Shown one piece after another: positions 24,180 to 32,425 of a stretch of 64,000 bases of DNA. The notes under the pieces are model-generated. The model saw nothing but the letters and a program-made list of their open reading frames with translations. It was not told the origin of the DNA and did not search any database. A program made the position numbers and the translations under genes. The stretch covers positions 62,001 through 126,000 of the forward strand of contig NZ_JABCJJ010000006.1 in the NCBI RefSeq assembly GCF_012952065.1, read 5' to 3'. Positions within the stretch are counted from its first letter, which is position 1, and every line of letters begins with the position of its first letter. This DNA is from Cellulomonas fimi (GTDB taxonomy: Bacteria > Actinomycetota > Actinomycetes > Actinomycetales > Cellulomonadaceae).

Positions 24180-26183
24180 GTGACCCCCCACCGCATCGCC
24201 CTCGTCGACGACGCCCCCGAGGTGCGGGCCCTCCTGCGGCTGCGGCTGCGGCTCACCGGCGCCTTCACGGTGGTGGCCGAGGGCGGCAACGGGCACGACG
24301 CCGTCCGGATCGCCCGCGAGGAGCACCCCGACCTCATGCTGCTCGACGTCTCGATGCCCGAGCTCGGCGGGCTCGACGCCATCGGCGCGGTCCGCGGCGT
24401 CTCGCCCGATACCAAGGTCGTGCTGTACTCGGGCTTCGACGAGGAGGGGCTCGAGGCCCGGGCGCTCGAGCTCGGCGCGGCCGCCTTCGTCCAGAAGTCG
24501 GCGCACGTCGAGGAGCTGATCGCGGCGCTCACGGCGATCGCCGATGCCGCGAACCCGGCCGAGGCCGGGCGACTCGCGCCCGAGGTCGACGCACAGCAGC
24601 AGCCGCTGCCCCCCGACGGCCTCGAGCCGGGCGGCGTCGTCTCCTCCGACCCCCGGCACGACGGCGACGCCTCGCGCCGGGAGGGCGAGGCGATCCTCAC
24701 CGAGCACGTCGAGCGGTTCCGCGCCGTCTTCGACCAGGCGGCGATCGGCATCGGCACCCTCACCCTGACCGGCCAGCTCGTGCGCGCCAACCGCGAGCTG
24801 GCGCGCCTGCTCGGGGCGAGCATGGACGACGTCGTCGGGCTGGCGCTGCCCGACGTCGTCCCGGGCGCGGACCGCGGCCGCGTCACCGAGGCGCTGTCGA
24901 CCGCGGTGGACGAGGGCGTCGTGCAGGTCGAGCACCGGCTCAGCGGGACGGACCGCGTGGTGACGTCGACCGTCGCGGCGGTCCGCGACTCCGGTGAGCG
25001 TCCGCTCTACCTGCTGCTGCAGAGCCAGGACGTGAGCGCGCAGCGGTCGACCGAGCGCGCCCTGTTCGAGAGCGAGGAGCGCTTCCGGCTGCTCGTGGAG
25101 AGCGTGATGGACTACGCGATCTTCATGCTCGACCCCGCTGGACGGATCGCGAGCTGGAACCGGGGAGCCGAGCGGCTCAAGGGCTACCGGGCCGAGGAGG
25201 CCCTGGGGCAGCACTTCAGGCTCTTCTACACGCCCGAGGCGAAGGCGTCGAAGCACCCCGAGTACGAGCTCGAGTGCGCGGTGCGGGACGGGCGCTACGA
25301 GGAGGAGGGCTGGCGGGTCCGCAAGGACGGGACCCGGTTCTGGGCCAACGTGGTCATCACGGCGCTGCGCGAGCGCGGCGAGCTGGTCGGCTTCGCGAAG
25401 GTGACCCGCGACGTGACCCAGCAGCGCACCGACTCGCAGCAGATGCGGGCCGCGGCGAGCGAGCTCGCCGAGGCGAACAGCGAGCTCGCCGAGGCCAACG
25501 TCCGGCTCGGCGCGGCGGCCGCGGAGCGCGCGAACTTCCTCGCGATCACCGCGCACGAGATGCGGAGCCCGCTCGCCGTCGTGGCCGGCTCCGCGAGCAT
25601 GCTCGTGCGGCACTGGGCCGCCCTCGAGGAGGACGAGCGCGTCGAGCTGCTCGGCTCGATCGAGTCGAGCGCCCAGCAGATGCGCCGGATGCTCGACGAG
25701 CTGCTGCTCGCGGCACGCCTCGACGCCGGGCGCGTGACGCTCTCGACGTCGGCCGTGCAGCTCCGCCCGGCGCTCGAAGGCATCGTGCACCAGCACCTCG
25801 GGACGCTCGTGGAGCTGGGGGCGGGGTCCGACGTGCAGGTCGTCTGCCCGGCGGACCTGGAGCTGGTCACGGACCTCGACCAGCTGCGCCAGATCGTCAC
25901 GAACTACGTCAGCAACGCCACCCGGTACGGTGCCGCCCCGCTCGTGGTGCGCGCGTGGAAGGACGGTGGCGTCGTGAAGATCGCGGTGGAGGACAGCGGC
26001 CCCGGCGTGCCCGACGCCGTCGCCGGGCAGATCTTCGACGAGATGTTCCTCAAGGGCGGCGGACGGATGGGGACCGGTCTCGGCCTCTACATCGTCCGCC
26101 GGCTCGCACGTGCCCTCGGCGGGGACGCCTGGTATGAGCGCACCGGCGACGTCACGCGCTTCGGGGTGACGCTCCCGGCGTGA
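24180..26183 (+). CDS. Hybrid histidine kinase: receiver - PAS - PAS - HisKA - HATPase
   Basis: 667 residues without membrane helices, hence a cytosolic sensor. The N-terminal receiver has Asp56 in LMLLDVSMP; two PAS domains follow (about 180-300 and 300-415; the second reads VMDYAIFMLDPAGRIASWN and GYRAEEALGQHF). A short coiled coil with the repeat SELAEAN leads to HisKA with His459 in TAHEMRSPL, then an HATPase with NYVSNATRYG, VEDSGPGVPD and GTGLGLYIV. A receiver in front of the sensor domains suggests input from another kinase. GTG start. Probably works with the upstream REC-HATPase protein. Confidence 0.9.
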   Translation: MTPHRIALVDDAPEVRALLRLRLRLTGAFTVVAEGGNGHDAVRIAREEHPDLMLLDVSMPELGGLDAIGAVRGVSPDTKVVLYSGFDEEGLEARALELGAAAFVQKSAHVEELIAALTAIADAANPAEAGRLAPEVDAQQQPLPPDGLEPGGVVSSDPRHDGDASRREGEAILTEHVERFRAVFDQAAIGIGTLTLTGQLVRANRELARLLGASMDDVVGLALPDVVPGADRGRVTEALSTAVDEGVVQVEHRLSGTDRVVTSTVAAVRDSGERPLYLLLQSQDVSAQRSTERALFESEERFRLLVESVMDYAIFMLDPAGRIASWNRGAERLKGYRAEEALGQHFRLFYTPEAKASKHPEYELECAVRDGRYEEEGWRVRKDGTRFWANVVITALRERGELVGFAKVTRDVTQQRTDSQQMRAAASELAEANSELAEANVRLGAAAAERANFLAITAHEMRSPLAVVAGSASMLVRHWAALEEDERVELLGSIESSAQQMRRMLDELLLAARLDAGRVTLSTSAVQLRPALEGIVHQHLGTLVELGAGSDVQVVCPADLELVTDLDQLRQIVTNYVSNATRYGAAPLVVRAWKDGGVVKIAVEDSGPGVPDAVAGQIFDEMFLKGGGRMGTGLGLYIVRRLARALGGDAWYERTGDVTRFGVTLPA

Positions 26184-26228
26184 CCGCGAGGCGTCTGACC
26201 CTGGAACGTTCCGGCCGACGCAGGGCGG

Positions 26229-26272
26229 TTGTCAGGCATGGCGCGCTGCAGGGCGCGCGCTGGGTCTGACAC
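26229..26272 (+). repeat. 44-bp palindromic repeat, copy A1
   Basis: First copy of a six-member family that begins GTGTCAGGC (here TTGTCAGGC) and ends GGTCTGACAC. The 7-bp termini pair with each other, with an inner GCGCGC / GCGCGC stem. Together with A2 it lies between the 3' ends of two converging genes, so it may act as a terminator. Confidence 0.85.
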
Positions 26273-26290
26273 GTGGAGTCCGCACGGGAG

Positions 26291-26334
26291 GTGTCAGGCG
26301 TGGCGCGGTGCGGGGGGCGCGCTGGGTCTGACAC
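26291..26334 (+). repeat. 44-bp palindromic repeat, copy A2
   Basis: Same 44-bp family and same orientation as A1, 62 bp further on; ends 12 bp before the stop codon of the EAL gene. Confidence 0.85.
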
Positions 26335-26345
26335 GAGGAGCGGGG

Positions 26346-27374
26346 TTACGACCAGCCGGCCGCCGGCTGCGCGAGCACCTCGGCGAGGTCCTCGAGCGGA
26401 GCGGGTCGGCCGACGAAGTAGCCCTGGACCCGATCGCAGCCCGCGGTGCGCACGGCGTCCAGCTGGGCCTGGTTCTCGATGCCCTCGGCGACGACGCGCA
26501 CGCCCTGGTAGTGGGCCGCGTCGACGATGTCCTTGAGCTGCGCGAACGGTCCCGACGCCGGGTCGCCCAGGGTCGCGACGAAGGCGCGGTCGAGCTTGAA
26601 CTCGCCCGCGCCCAGGTGCCCGACCCGCTCCGGGGAGCGTGCGCCCAGACCCACGTCGGCGACGGAGACCCGCACGCCACGGCGCGCCATGGAGCTCGCC
26701 ACGTCGCGCGCGGCGAAGACGTGGGCGAGCGCGTCCGTCATCGAGAGCTCGAGCGTGAGCAGGCCCGACGGGAGCTCGGCCGCGCGCGCGGCACCCTCGA
26801 CCGTCGGGACGACGTCCGGCGACGTGAGCTGCGCCGAGGAGAGGTTGACCGCGATCTCCACGGGGAACCCGCACGTCGAGAGCCAGGCGCCGTCGCGGCA
26901 CGCGTGCGTGAGGGCCCAGGAGTCGATGAGCCCCATCAGCCCGTGGTCCTGCGCGACCGGGAGGAACGCGGCCGGCGCGAGCAGGCCCTGCTCGGGGTGC
27001 GCCCAGCGGATCAGCGCCTCGAGCGAGACGACGGCCCCCGTCGCGACGTCGCGCTGCACCTGGTAGTGCAGACGCAGCTGCCCACCGGGCAGCGCGGTGC
27101 GGAGCTCGGGCGCCATCGGGTCGACGCCGCGGTTGAGCAGGCCGAGCACCAGGCCGGCGGGGTCCGCGGTGCGCGAGGCGCGGACGGTCGGTGCCGCGGG
27201 GACGTTCCGTGCGGCGGGGACGGCGGGCACGCGGGGGACGGGCAGGTGCTCGACGGCGACCGGTCGCTGCGGCGCCTCGACCGCGACCGGCACCGACGCG
27301 CCGCCCGCGAGCGGCGTCGGGCCGGCGCCCGGGCGCAGGTGTGCCAGTGCCGGGTGCTCGACGCTCTCCTGCAT
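26346..27374 (-). CDS. EAL-domain protein, probably catalytically impaired
   Basis: 342 residues: a Pro/Ala/Val-rich N-terminal 70 residues, then an EAL domain. Several catalytic positions are kept: E119 of SLEALIRW, N177 of AVNLSS, E209, K260 in FKLDRAF, E297 of VAEGIE and Q317. The DDFGTG loop, however, reads ADVGLG (Ala239-Asp240), so one of the two metal-binding aspartates is lost, ELTE has become ELSM, and YQP is YQV. It may bind c-di-GMP without cutting it, or act by protein contacts. No GGDEF domain and no membrane segment. Confidence 0.82.
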   Translation of the reverse strand: MQESVEHPALAHLRPGAGPTPLAGGASVPVAVEAPQRPVAVEHLPVPRVPAVPAARNVPAAPTVRASRTADPAGLVLGLLNRGVDPMAPELRTALPGGQLRLHYQVQRDVATGAVVSLEALIRWAHPEQGLLAPAAFLPVAQDHGLMGLIDSWALTHACRDGAWLSTCGFPVEIAVNLSSAQLTSPDVVPTVEGAARAAELPSGLLTLELSMTDALAHVFAARDVASSMARRGVRVSVADVGLGARSPERVGHLGAGEFKLDRAFVATLGDPASGPFAQLKDIVDAAHYQGVRVVAEGIENQAQLDAVRTAGCDRVQGYFVGRPAPLEDLAEVLAQPAAGWS

Positions 27375-27489
27375 CTCGACGTCCTTCGTTCGGTGGCCCG
27401 GCCGGGCACGGGTGTGTCGCCGCCCTATCGGCCGCGCGGAGGCGAATCGGAACGGTTGCGGGCTGCGCCGTGGCGGATTTCACCCGCAG

Positions 27490-27540
27490 AGCCCGCTCAG
27501 CCCACGAGCCCGCTCAGCCCACGAGCCCGTTCAGCCCACG
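27490..27540. repeat. 17-bp tandem repeat, three copies, at the 3' end of the SGNH gene
   Basis: AGCCCGCTCAGCCCACG repeated three times (third copy one change). Each unit carries the last codons and the TGA stop of the upstream minus-strand gene, so the gene end has been copied twice downstream of itself. Confidence 0.85.
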
Positions 27541-28376
27541 AGCTCGCGCAGCTCGCCGGCCAGCGCGGTGGCGATCACCTCGTACCCGAGCTCGTTCGGG
27601 TGCAGCCCGTCCGCGCTCAGGTACCGCCTCCACTGCGTCGAGTCCGCGGTCGCCCGGTCCAGCAGCTCGGTCGCGTCGACGTACTCGACCCCGGCGGCCT
27701 CGGCGGCGGCGCGCACGGCGGCAGCGGTCGCGTCGCCTCCCGCGCCGCCGGTCAGCACGGACGTGAACGGACCGAGCACCACGACGGTCGCGTCCGGCAG
27801 ATCCGTGTCGAGCTCGTCGAGCAGCGCCGCGGCGGCGTCCTCGACGTCGTCGGCCGGGTAGCCGCGGAACGCGTCGTTCGTCCCACCCGCGACCACGACG
27901 ACGTCGGGGTCGGCCGCGACGACGCCGTCCACACGCTCCGGCATCGGCCGGCCGAGCCCCGGTGCGACGAAGCCGCTGCCCGACACCCCGTCCACGACCG
28001 CCAGGGGCCAGCCGAGCTGCTCGGCTGTCTGCCACGCGTACCCGCGCTCGGGCGGGGCGCCGACGCCCTCGGTCAGCGAGTCGCCCAGGAACCCGATGCG
28101 GGGCGCGTCGGCCGCGATGGGCGGGTCGGCGGAGGGTTGTGGAGCGACGCCCGGTCCGCCGCTCGTGGACGACGACGTGGGGCCGGCCTCGAGCGTCGCG
28201 GCGGCGGACGTGGGGGACCCGGCCGGCGCGGCGTCGTCGGGCACCGAGCGGCCCGACCAGACCAGCGCTCCGACGACGACGGCGACCAGCACCGCGACCA
28301 GCCCGATCACCCACCGGCGCCGGGTGACGTCAGGAGCGGTCGGCCCGGCAGCGCCGGCGCGGCCTGCGGCGGTCAC
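27531..28376 (-). CDS. Membrane-anchored SGNH/GDSL hydrolase
   Basis: 281 residues. A short cytoplasmic start (RRRW) leads to one membrane helix (VIGLVAVLVAVVVGALVW), then a Ser/Thr/Pro linker and an SGNH domain outside the cell: block I FLGDSLTEGVG, block III AGGTNDAFRG and block V DGLHPNELGY. Its GTG start overlaps the TGA of the upstream MEDS-ATPase gene (GTGA), so translation is coupled. Esterase-type activity on an envelope substrate is likely. The much longer open frame upstream is rejected because it is a shadow of the preceding gene. Confidence 0.8.
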   Translation of the reverse strand: MTAAGRAGAAGPTAPDVTRRRWVIGLVAVLVAVVVGALVWSGRSVPDDAAPAGSPTSAAATLEAGPTSSSTSGGPGVAPQPSADPPIAADAPRIGFLGDSLTEGVGAPPERGYAWQTAEQLGWPLAVVDGVSGSGFVAPGLGRPMPERVDGVVAADPDVVVVAGGTNDAFRGYPADDVEDAAAALLDELDTDLPDATVVVLGPFTSVLTGGAGGDATAAAVRAAAEAAGVEYVDATELLDRATADSTQWRRYLSADGLHPNELGYEVIATALAGELRELVG

Positions 28377-29323
28377 AGCCAGCTGTGGACCCGGACGACC
28401 GTGCCGCTCGAGGTCGACCGGATCTGCACCAGGTCGCAGAGCTGGTGAACCATCCACACGCCCCGCCCGCGGAGCTGGTCGGACGGCGGGCACGTGCGCC
28501 CGATGAGCGGGTCGGTGATCCGTCCGGTGTCGGCGATCTCGCACACGAAGGTACCCGGCTCGGTCCACATGCGCAGCACGCCGTTGCCACCGCCGTGGTC
28601 GAGGCTGTTCGCCGCCAGCTCGTTCAGCGCGAGGGTCAGGTCGTCGACGTCACCGTCCGCCAGGCCCACCCCTCTCGCGCGGGCCCGCACGGCGCGGCGG
28701 AGCGCGGCGAGCTCGCCGCGCCCGAAGGCCACCGTCTGCACCGGTCCGGTGGGCGCGGGCAGGTCCCGGCCGGCGAGGTGCTCGACGTGCTGCGCCCCGC
28801 CGTAGTCGGTGCTGGGGTGCGTGCCGCCCGCGCGCACGAGGGTGGGATGGCTGCGCATCGCCTCGTCGATCACGTGCTCGTCGAGGCCGTCGGCGTCGTA
28901 CGGGCACAGCAGCCAGAGCGGTGCGTCAGGCGGCAGCGCGAGGTTGAGCAGCGCCTCGTGGACCTGGCACTCGACGATCTCCGCGGGTCGGCGACCGACC
29001 CAGATCGGCTCCCCGATCCCCCGGACCGGTCGGCCGCCGGCGCTCTCGACGAAGTCGCGCCAGGCGGGGATGATCCGCGCCGGGTTGTGCCCCAGCTCGG
29101 CCATGTCGACGAACCGGACGCGCGCGGCGTCGGCCCCGAGGGCGTCCCGCAGCGGTGCCCAGTGGTCCTGGATGACGGCGACCATGACCGGCTCGCCCGC
29201 GGCGAGACCCTCGCTGACGAACGGGACGGTCCGCGCGAGGAAGGCGTCGATGCCCTGCCACAGGAAGGCCTCATGACGGTAGCCGAGCACGGGACCGACG
29301 GCCGTGCGGGTGCCTGTGCTCAC
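28373..29323 (-). CDS. MEDS-domain plus RsbW-type ATPase regulatory protein
   Basis: 316 residues. Residues 1-175 resemble the MEDS (methanogen/methylotroph, DcmR sensory) domain: HEAFLWQGIDAFLARTVPFV then GEPVMVAVI and VRFVDMAELGHNPARIIPAW. Residues 195-316 are an anti-sigma-factor-type HATPase: LALNELAANSLDHGG (N box), EIADTGRITDPL and RGRGVWMVHQLCDLV. Such proteins occur in partner-switching stress or signalling pathways of actinobacteria. GTG start; the last bases overlap the SGNH hydrolase gene. Confidence 0.83.
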   Translation of the reverse strand: MSTGTRTAVGPVLGYRHEAFLWQGIDAFLARTVPFVSEGLAAGEPVMVAVIQDHWAPLRDALGADAARVRFVDMAELGHNPARIIPAWRDFVESAGGRPVRGIGEPIWVGRRPAEIVECQVHEALLNLALPPDAPLWLLCPYDADGLDEHVIDEAMRSHPTLVRAGGTHPSTDYGGAQHVEHLAGRDLPAPTGPVQTVAFGRGELAALRRAVRARARGVGLADGDVDDLTLALNELAANSLDHGGGNGVLRMWTEPGTFVCEIADTGRITDPLIGRTCPPSDQLRGRGVWMVHQLCDLVQIRSTSSGTVVRVHSWL

Positions 29324-29449
29324 GTCACCGCCCTCCGTCCCCGGCTACCTCCCGGCATCTGTCGAGTGTCCACGCTAACGGTGAAGGCAGCCACCGCGCG
29401 GCCGCGAGGCGGGGTGATTCGGCTCCGGCATGCGGACAGCGGTGCCTGG

Positions 29450-30367
29450 TCAGTACAGGAAGATGTCGAGCCACTCGCGGTTGTGCGCGTGCACGAGGAC
29501 GAGGAAGAGCACGAGGTCGAACAGCAGGTGGACGGAGACCACATAGGTGAGCGATCTCGTCAGCCGGAAGATGTAGCCCTGCACCAGAGCGAACGCGTAG
29601 ATCAGCACGGGACCCCAGCTGTGGAAGCCCAGCTCGTAGAGGAACGACGTGAACAGCACCGCCTGCAGCACGTTCGCCTGCCAGAACGGCAGGTGCCGGC
29701 GGAGGAGGGTGAAGACCGTGCAGATGAAGAACAGCTCGTCCCAGATCCCCAGGGCGTTCGTGCCGAGGAAGAGCCGGCCGATGCCCTCGGCGTCCGAGAC
29801 CGCCGGCCAGTTCCGGTACACGCCGGTGTTGATCATGTATGTGGGGAGCAGGAGGTAGCCGAGCAGCGGAACGGCCACCAGGTACGCCTTCTCGAGGGTG
29901 GTCCAGCGCTCGCCGGTGCGGATCGGGAAGCGCACGGCGTGATCCCGGTAGACGAACCGGGAGACCAGGTAGGGCACCGCGACCGCGAGGACCATGGCCG
30001 TCCCCATCGTGACCATGTGGGCGTTGCTCACGTCCGTCGTGATCGGGACGGCCCCCATCACCGCGAGCCCGAACCCGATGAGCGCGAGGTCCTTGCCGAG
30101 CGCGCGGTCGATCACCAGCCCGAGCGCGACGGCGATCGCGAGCAGCGCGTACCCGAGCTCGCGCTGCTCGAGCGCGAAGAGCACGAAGCCGGCCAGCGAG
30201 ACGACGGCGACGGGGAGCGCCTTGAGCGTCAGCCCGTTCCCCGGCTCGACACGGTCGGGTGCGCCGTCCGGTGCGCCGTCGGGTGCGCCGTCGGGCGGGC
30301 TGAGCGGGGCGGCGAGCGCCGCGGCGGCCGGGCGCGCGGATCGCTTGGGGGGCACGTCGTCGGGCAT
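29450..30367 (-). CDS. CPBP-family intramembrane metalloprotease-like protein
   Basis: 305 residues with about eight membrane helices. The CPBP/Abi motifs are seen in order: DELFF (motif 1, with Asp in place of the first Glu), FLYELGFH (motif 2 with His) and HLLFDL (motif 3). Prenyl-protease relatives of this family act in protein processing or bacteriocin self-immunity; no link is visible here. The cytosolic N-terminus holds a PDGA repeat (12-bp tandem repeat at about 30254-30299). The first motif differs from the usual EExxxR, so activity is uncertain. Confidence 0.7.
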   Translation of the reverse strand: MPDDVPPKRSARPAAAALAAPLSPPDGAPDGAPDGAPDRVEPGNGLTLKALPVAVVSLAGFVLFALEQRELGYALLAIAVALGLVIDRALGKDLALIGFGLAVMGAVPITTDVSNAHMVTMGTAMVLAVAVPYLVSRFVYRDHAVRFPIRTGERWTTLEKAYLVAVPLLGYLLLPTYMINTGVYRNWPAVSDAEGIGRLFLGTNALGIWDELFFICTVFTLLRRHLPFWQANVLQAVLFTSFLYELGFHSWGPVLIYAFALVQGYIFRLTRSLTYVVSVHLLFDLVLFLVLVHAHNREWLDIFLY

Positions 30368-30511
30368 GGGGCAACGGTAGGCGCAGCATCCCGCCGCGGC
30401 ACCACGTGACCGCTCCCCGCGCCCTGCCGCGCCTCACCGCGCCTCACTGCCGGACCGCGCCGCCTCGCGGCTACCGTGACGACGGACCCCGGCCACCCCA
30501 GGAGGGCTCAC

Positions 30512-32422
30512 ATGACCGTCGACCCGCCGCGTTCGTCCCTTCCCGGGACGCCCGGCCACGGTCGGCTCGACCGCCGGCTCCGACTCACGGACGCCGTCGT
30601 GATCGGGGTCGGCTCGATGCTCGGCGCCGGGGTGTTCGCCGTCCTCGCGCCCGCGGCGGGCGCGGCCGGGCCGGCGCTCCTCGTGGGGCTGCTGATCGCG
30701 GCCGTGGTCGCGTACGCGAACGCGACGTCGACCGCCCAGCTCGCGGCCGTGCTGCCCGCCGCGGGAGGTGCGTACCACTACGGGCGCGAGCGGCTGGGGC
30801 CGTGGTGGGGCTACGCCGCGGGCTGGTGCTACGTCATCGGGAAGACGGCGTCGTGCGCGGCGATGGCGATGACCCTCGCCGCCTACGTGGCCCCCGACGC
30901 CGGGCCCGGCTGGGGACGGGGCACCGCCGTCGCGGCGGTCGTCGCGATCGTCGGCGTGAACGCACGGGGGATCACGCGGACGGCACGGGTCGCCCGGGTG
31001 CTGGTCGTGGCGACGCTCGCGGTGCTCGCGCTCGTCGTCGTGGTCGGGGCGACGTCGGCCCCGTGCTGCGGCGGGGTGGTCGACGGGTCGACGGCTGCGG
31101 ACCTGATGGCTGGACCCCGTGCCGCACCGACGCCCTACGGAGTGCTCCAGTCGGCCGGCCTCCTCTTCTTCGCGCTCGCCGGCTACGCCCGCATCGCGAC
31201 CCTGGGCGAGGAGGTCCGTGACCCGCGCGTCGTCATCCCGCGGGCGATCCAGCTCGCGCTTGCGGTGGTCGTGGTCGTCTACCTCGCCGTCGCGCTGGTC
31301 ACGCTCGGCGTCCTGGGCCCGACGGAGCTCGCGGCCTCGGCGCGCCCCCTCGCCGACGTCGTCACGGCGGCGGGGCAGCCCGGGCTCACCGGGGTGGTCC
31401 GCGTCGGAGCCGTCCTGGCGTCCGCGGGAGCGCTGCTCGGCCTGGTCGCCGGCGTGGGACGGACGACCTTCGCCATGGCCCGCGCGGGCGACCTGCCGCG
31501 ACAGCTCGCGGCGGTCCACCCGCGCTTCGGGGTGCCGCACCGGGCCGAGTACGCGGTCGGCATCGTCGTCGTGGTGCTCGTGCTGGTCGCCGACCTGCGC
31601 GGCGTCATCGCGTTCTCGTCGTTCGGCGTCCTGCTCTACTACGCCGTCGCCAACGCGGCGGCGCTGCGGCAACCCGCGGTCGAGCGGCGGTGGCCGCGTG
31701 CGCTCCAGCTCGTCGGGCTCGGTGGCTGCGTGCTGCTCGCGGCGACGCTGCCGTGGCAGGCCGTGTCCACGGGCGTGACCGTGCTCGCTGTCGGGCTGCT
31801 GACGCGGCTCGTCGTCCGCGCCCTCGCCGGAGGCCGGTCGCATACTGGTCCGGTGCCAGTGCAGCCCGGGGTCCGCCGTGCCCGTGCGACGAGCCGCTCC
31901 GACGGCGACCCGGTGCCGCCGTCGGTGCGGCCCATGACCCCGGCCGATGCCGGGGCGGTCCTCGCGATCTACGCCGACGGCGTCGCGACCGGGATCGCGA
32001 CCCTCGAGACCGAGGTCCCCACGTGGTCCGCCTGGGACGCGGGCCACCTGCCGGACCACCGGCTGGTCGCCGTGGACGACGACGGCGCGGCGTCGCCGGA
32101 CGGACCGCTGCTCGGGTGGGTCGCGGTGAGCGCGACGAGCGCGCGGGCGGTGTACGCAGGCGTCGTCGAGGTCAGCGTCTACGTCGCGGCATCGGCGCGG
32201 GGCCGAGGCGTGGGCGGCGCGCTGCTCGACGCCGTCGTCGAGAGCTCGGAGCGGGCCGGCATCTGGACGCTCCAGTCCGGCGTGCTCGCCGAGAACTCCG
32301 CGAGCCTCGCACTGCACGCCCGGCACGGCTTCCGCCGGGTGGGCGTCCGCGAGCGGATCGGGGCGCGCCACGGCGTGTGGCGGGACGTGGTGCTGCTCGA
32401 GCGGCGCAGCGCGCGCGTCTGA
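30512..32422 (+). CDS. APC-family amino-acid permease fused to a GNAT N-acetyltransferase
   Basis: 636 residues in one frame. Residues 20-445 form an amino acid-polyamine-organocation transporter with about twelve helices (DAVVIGVGSMLGAGVFAV, GGAYHYGRERLG, FFALAGYARIATLGEEV). After a short charged linker, residues 470-636 are a phosphinothricin-acetyltransferase-like GNAT domain (SVRPMTPADAGAVLAIY, SVYVAASARGRGVGGALLDAV, HARHGFRRVGV). I know the two parts only as separate proteins, so either a true fusion or loss of the stop between two genes has occurred. ATG at 30512 has GGAGGG upstream. Its stop is 3 bp from the convergent LamG-like gene. Confidence 0.8.
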   Translation: MTVDPPRSSLPGTPGHGRLDRRLRLTDAVVIGVGSMLGAGVFAVLAPAAGAAGPALLVGLLIAAVVAYANATSTAQLAAVLPAAGGAYHYGRERLGPWWGYAAGWCYVIGKTASCAAMAMTLAAYVAPDAGPGWGRGTAVAAVVAIVGVNARGITRTARVARVLVVATLAVLALVVVVGATSAPCCGGVVDGSTAADLMAGPRAAPTPYGVLQSAGLLFFALAGYARIATLGEEVRDPRVVIPRAIQLALAVVVVVYLAVALVTLGVLGPTELAASARPLADVVTAAGQPGLTGVVRVGAVLASAGALLGLVAGVGRTTFAMARAGDLPRQLAAVHPRFGVPHRAEYAVGIVVVVLVLVADLRGVIAFSSFGVLLYYAVANAAALRQPAVERRWPRALQLVGLGGCVLLAATLPWQAVSTGVTVLAVGLLTRLVVRALAGGRSHTGPVPVQPGVRRARATSRSDGDPVPPSVRPMTPADAGAVLAIYADGVATGIATLETEVPTWSAWDAGHLPDHRLVAVDDDGAASPDGPLLGWVAVSATSARAVYAGVVEVSVYVAASARGRGVGGALLDAVVESSERAGIWTLQSGVLAENSASLALHARHGFRRVGVRERIGARHGVWRDVVLLERRSARV

Positions 32423-32425
32423 GCG

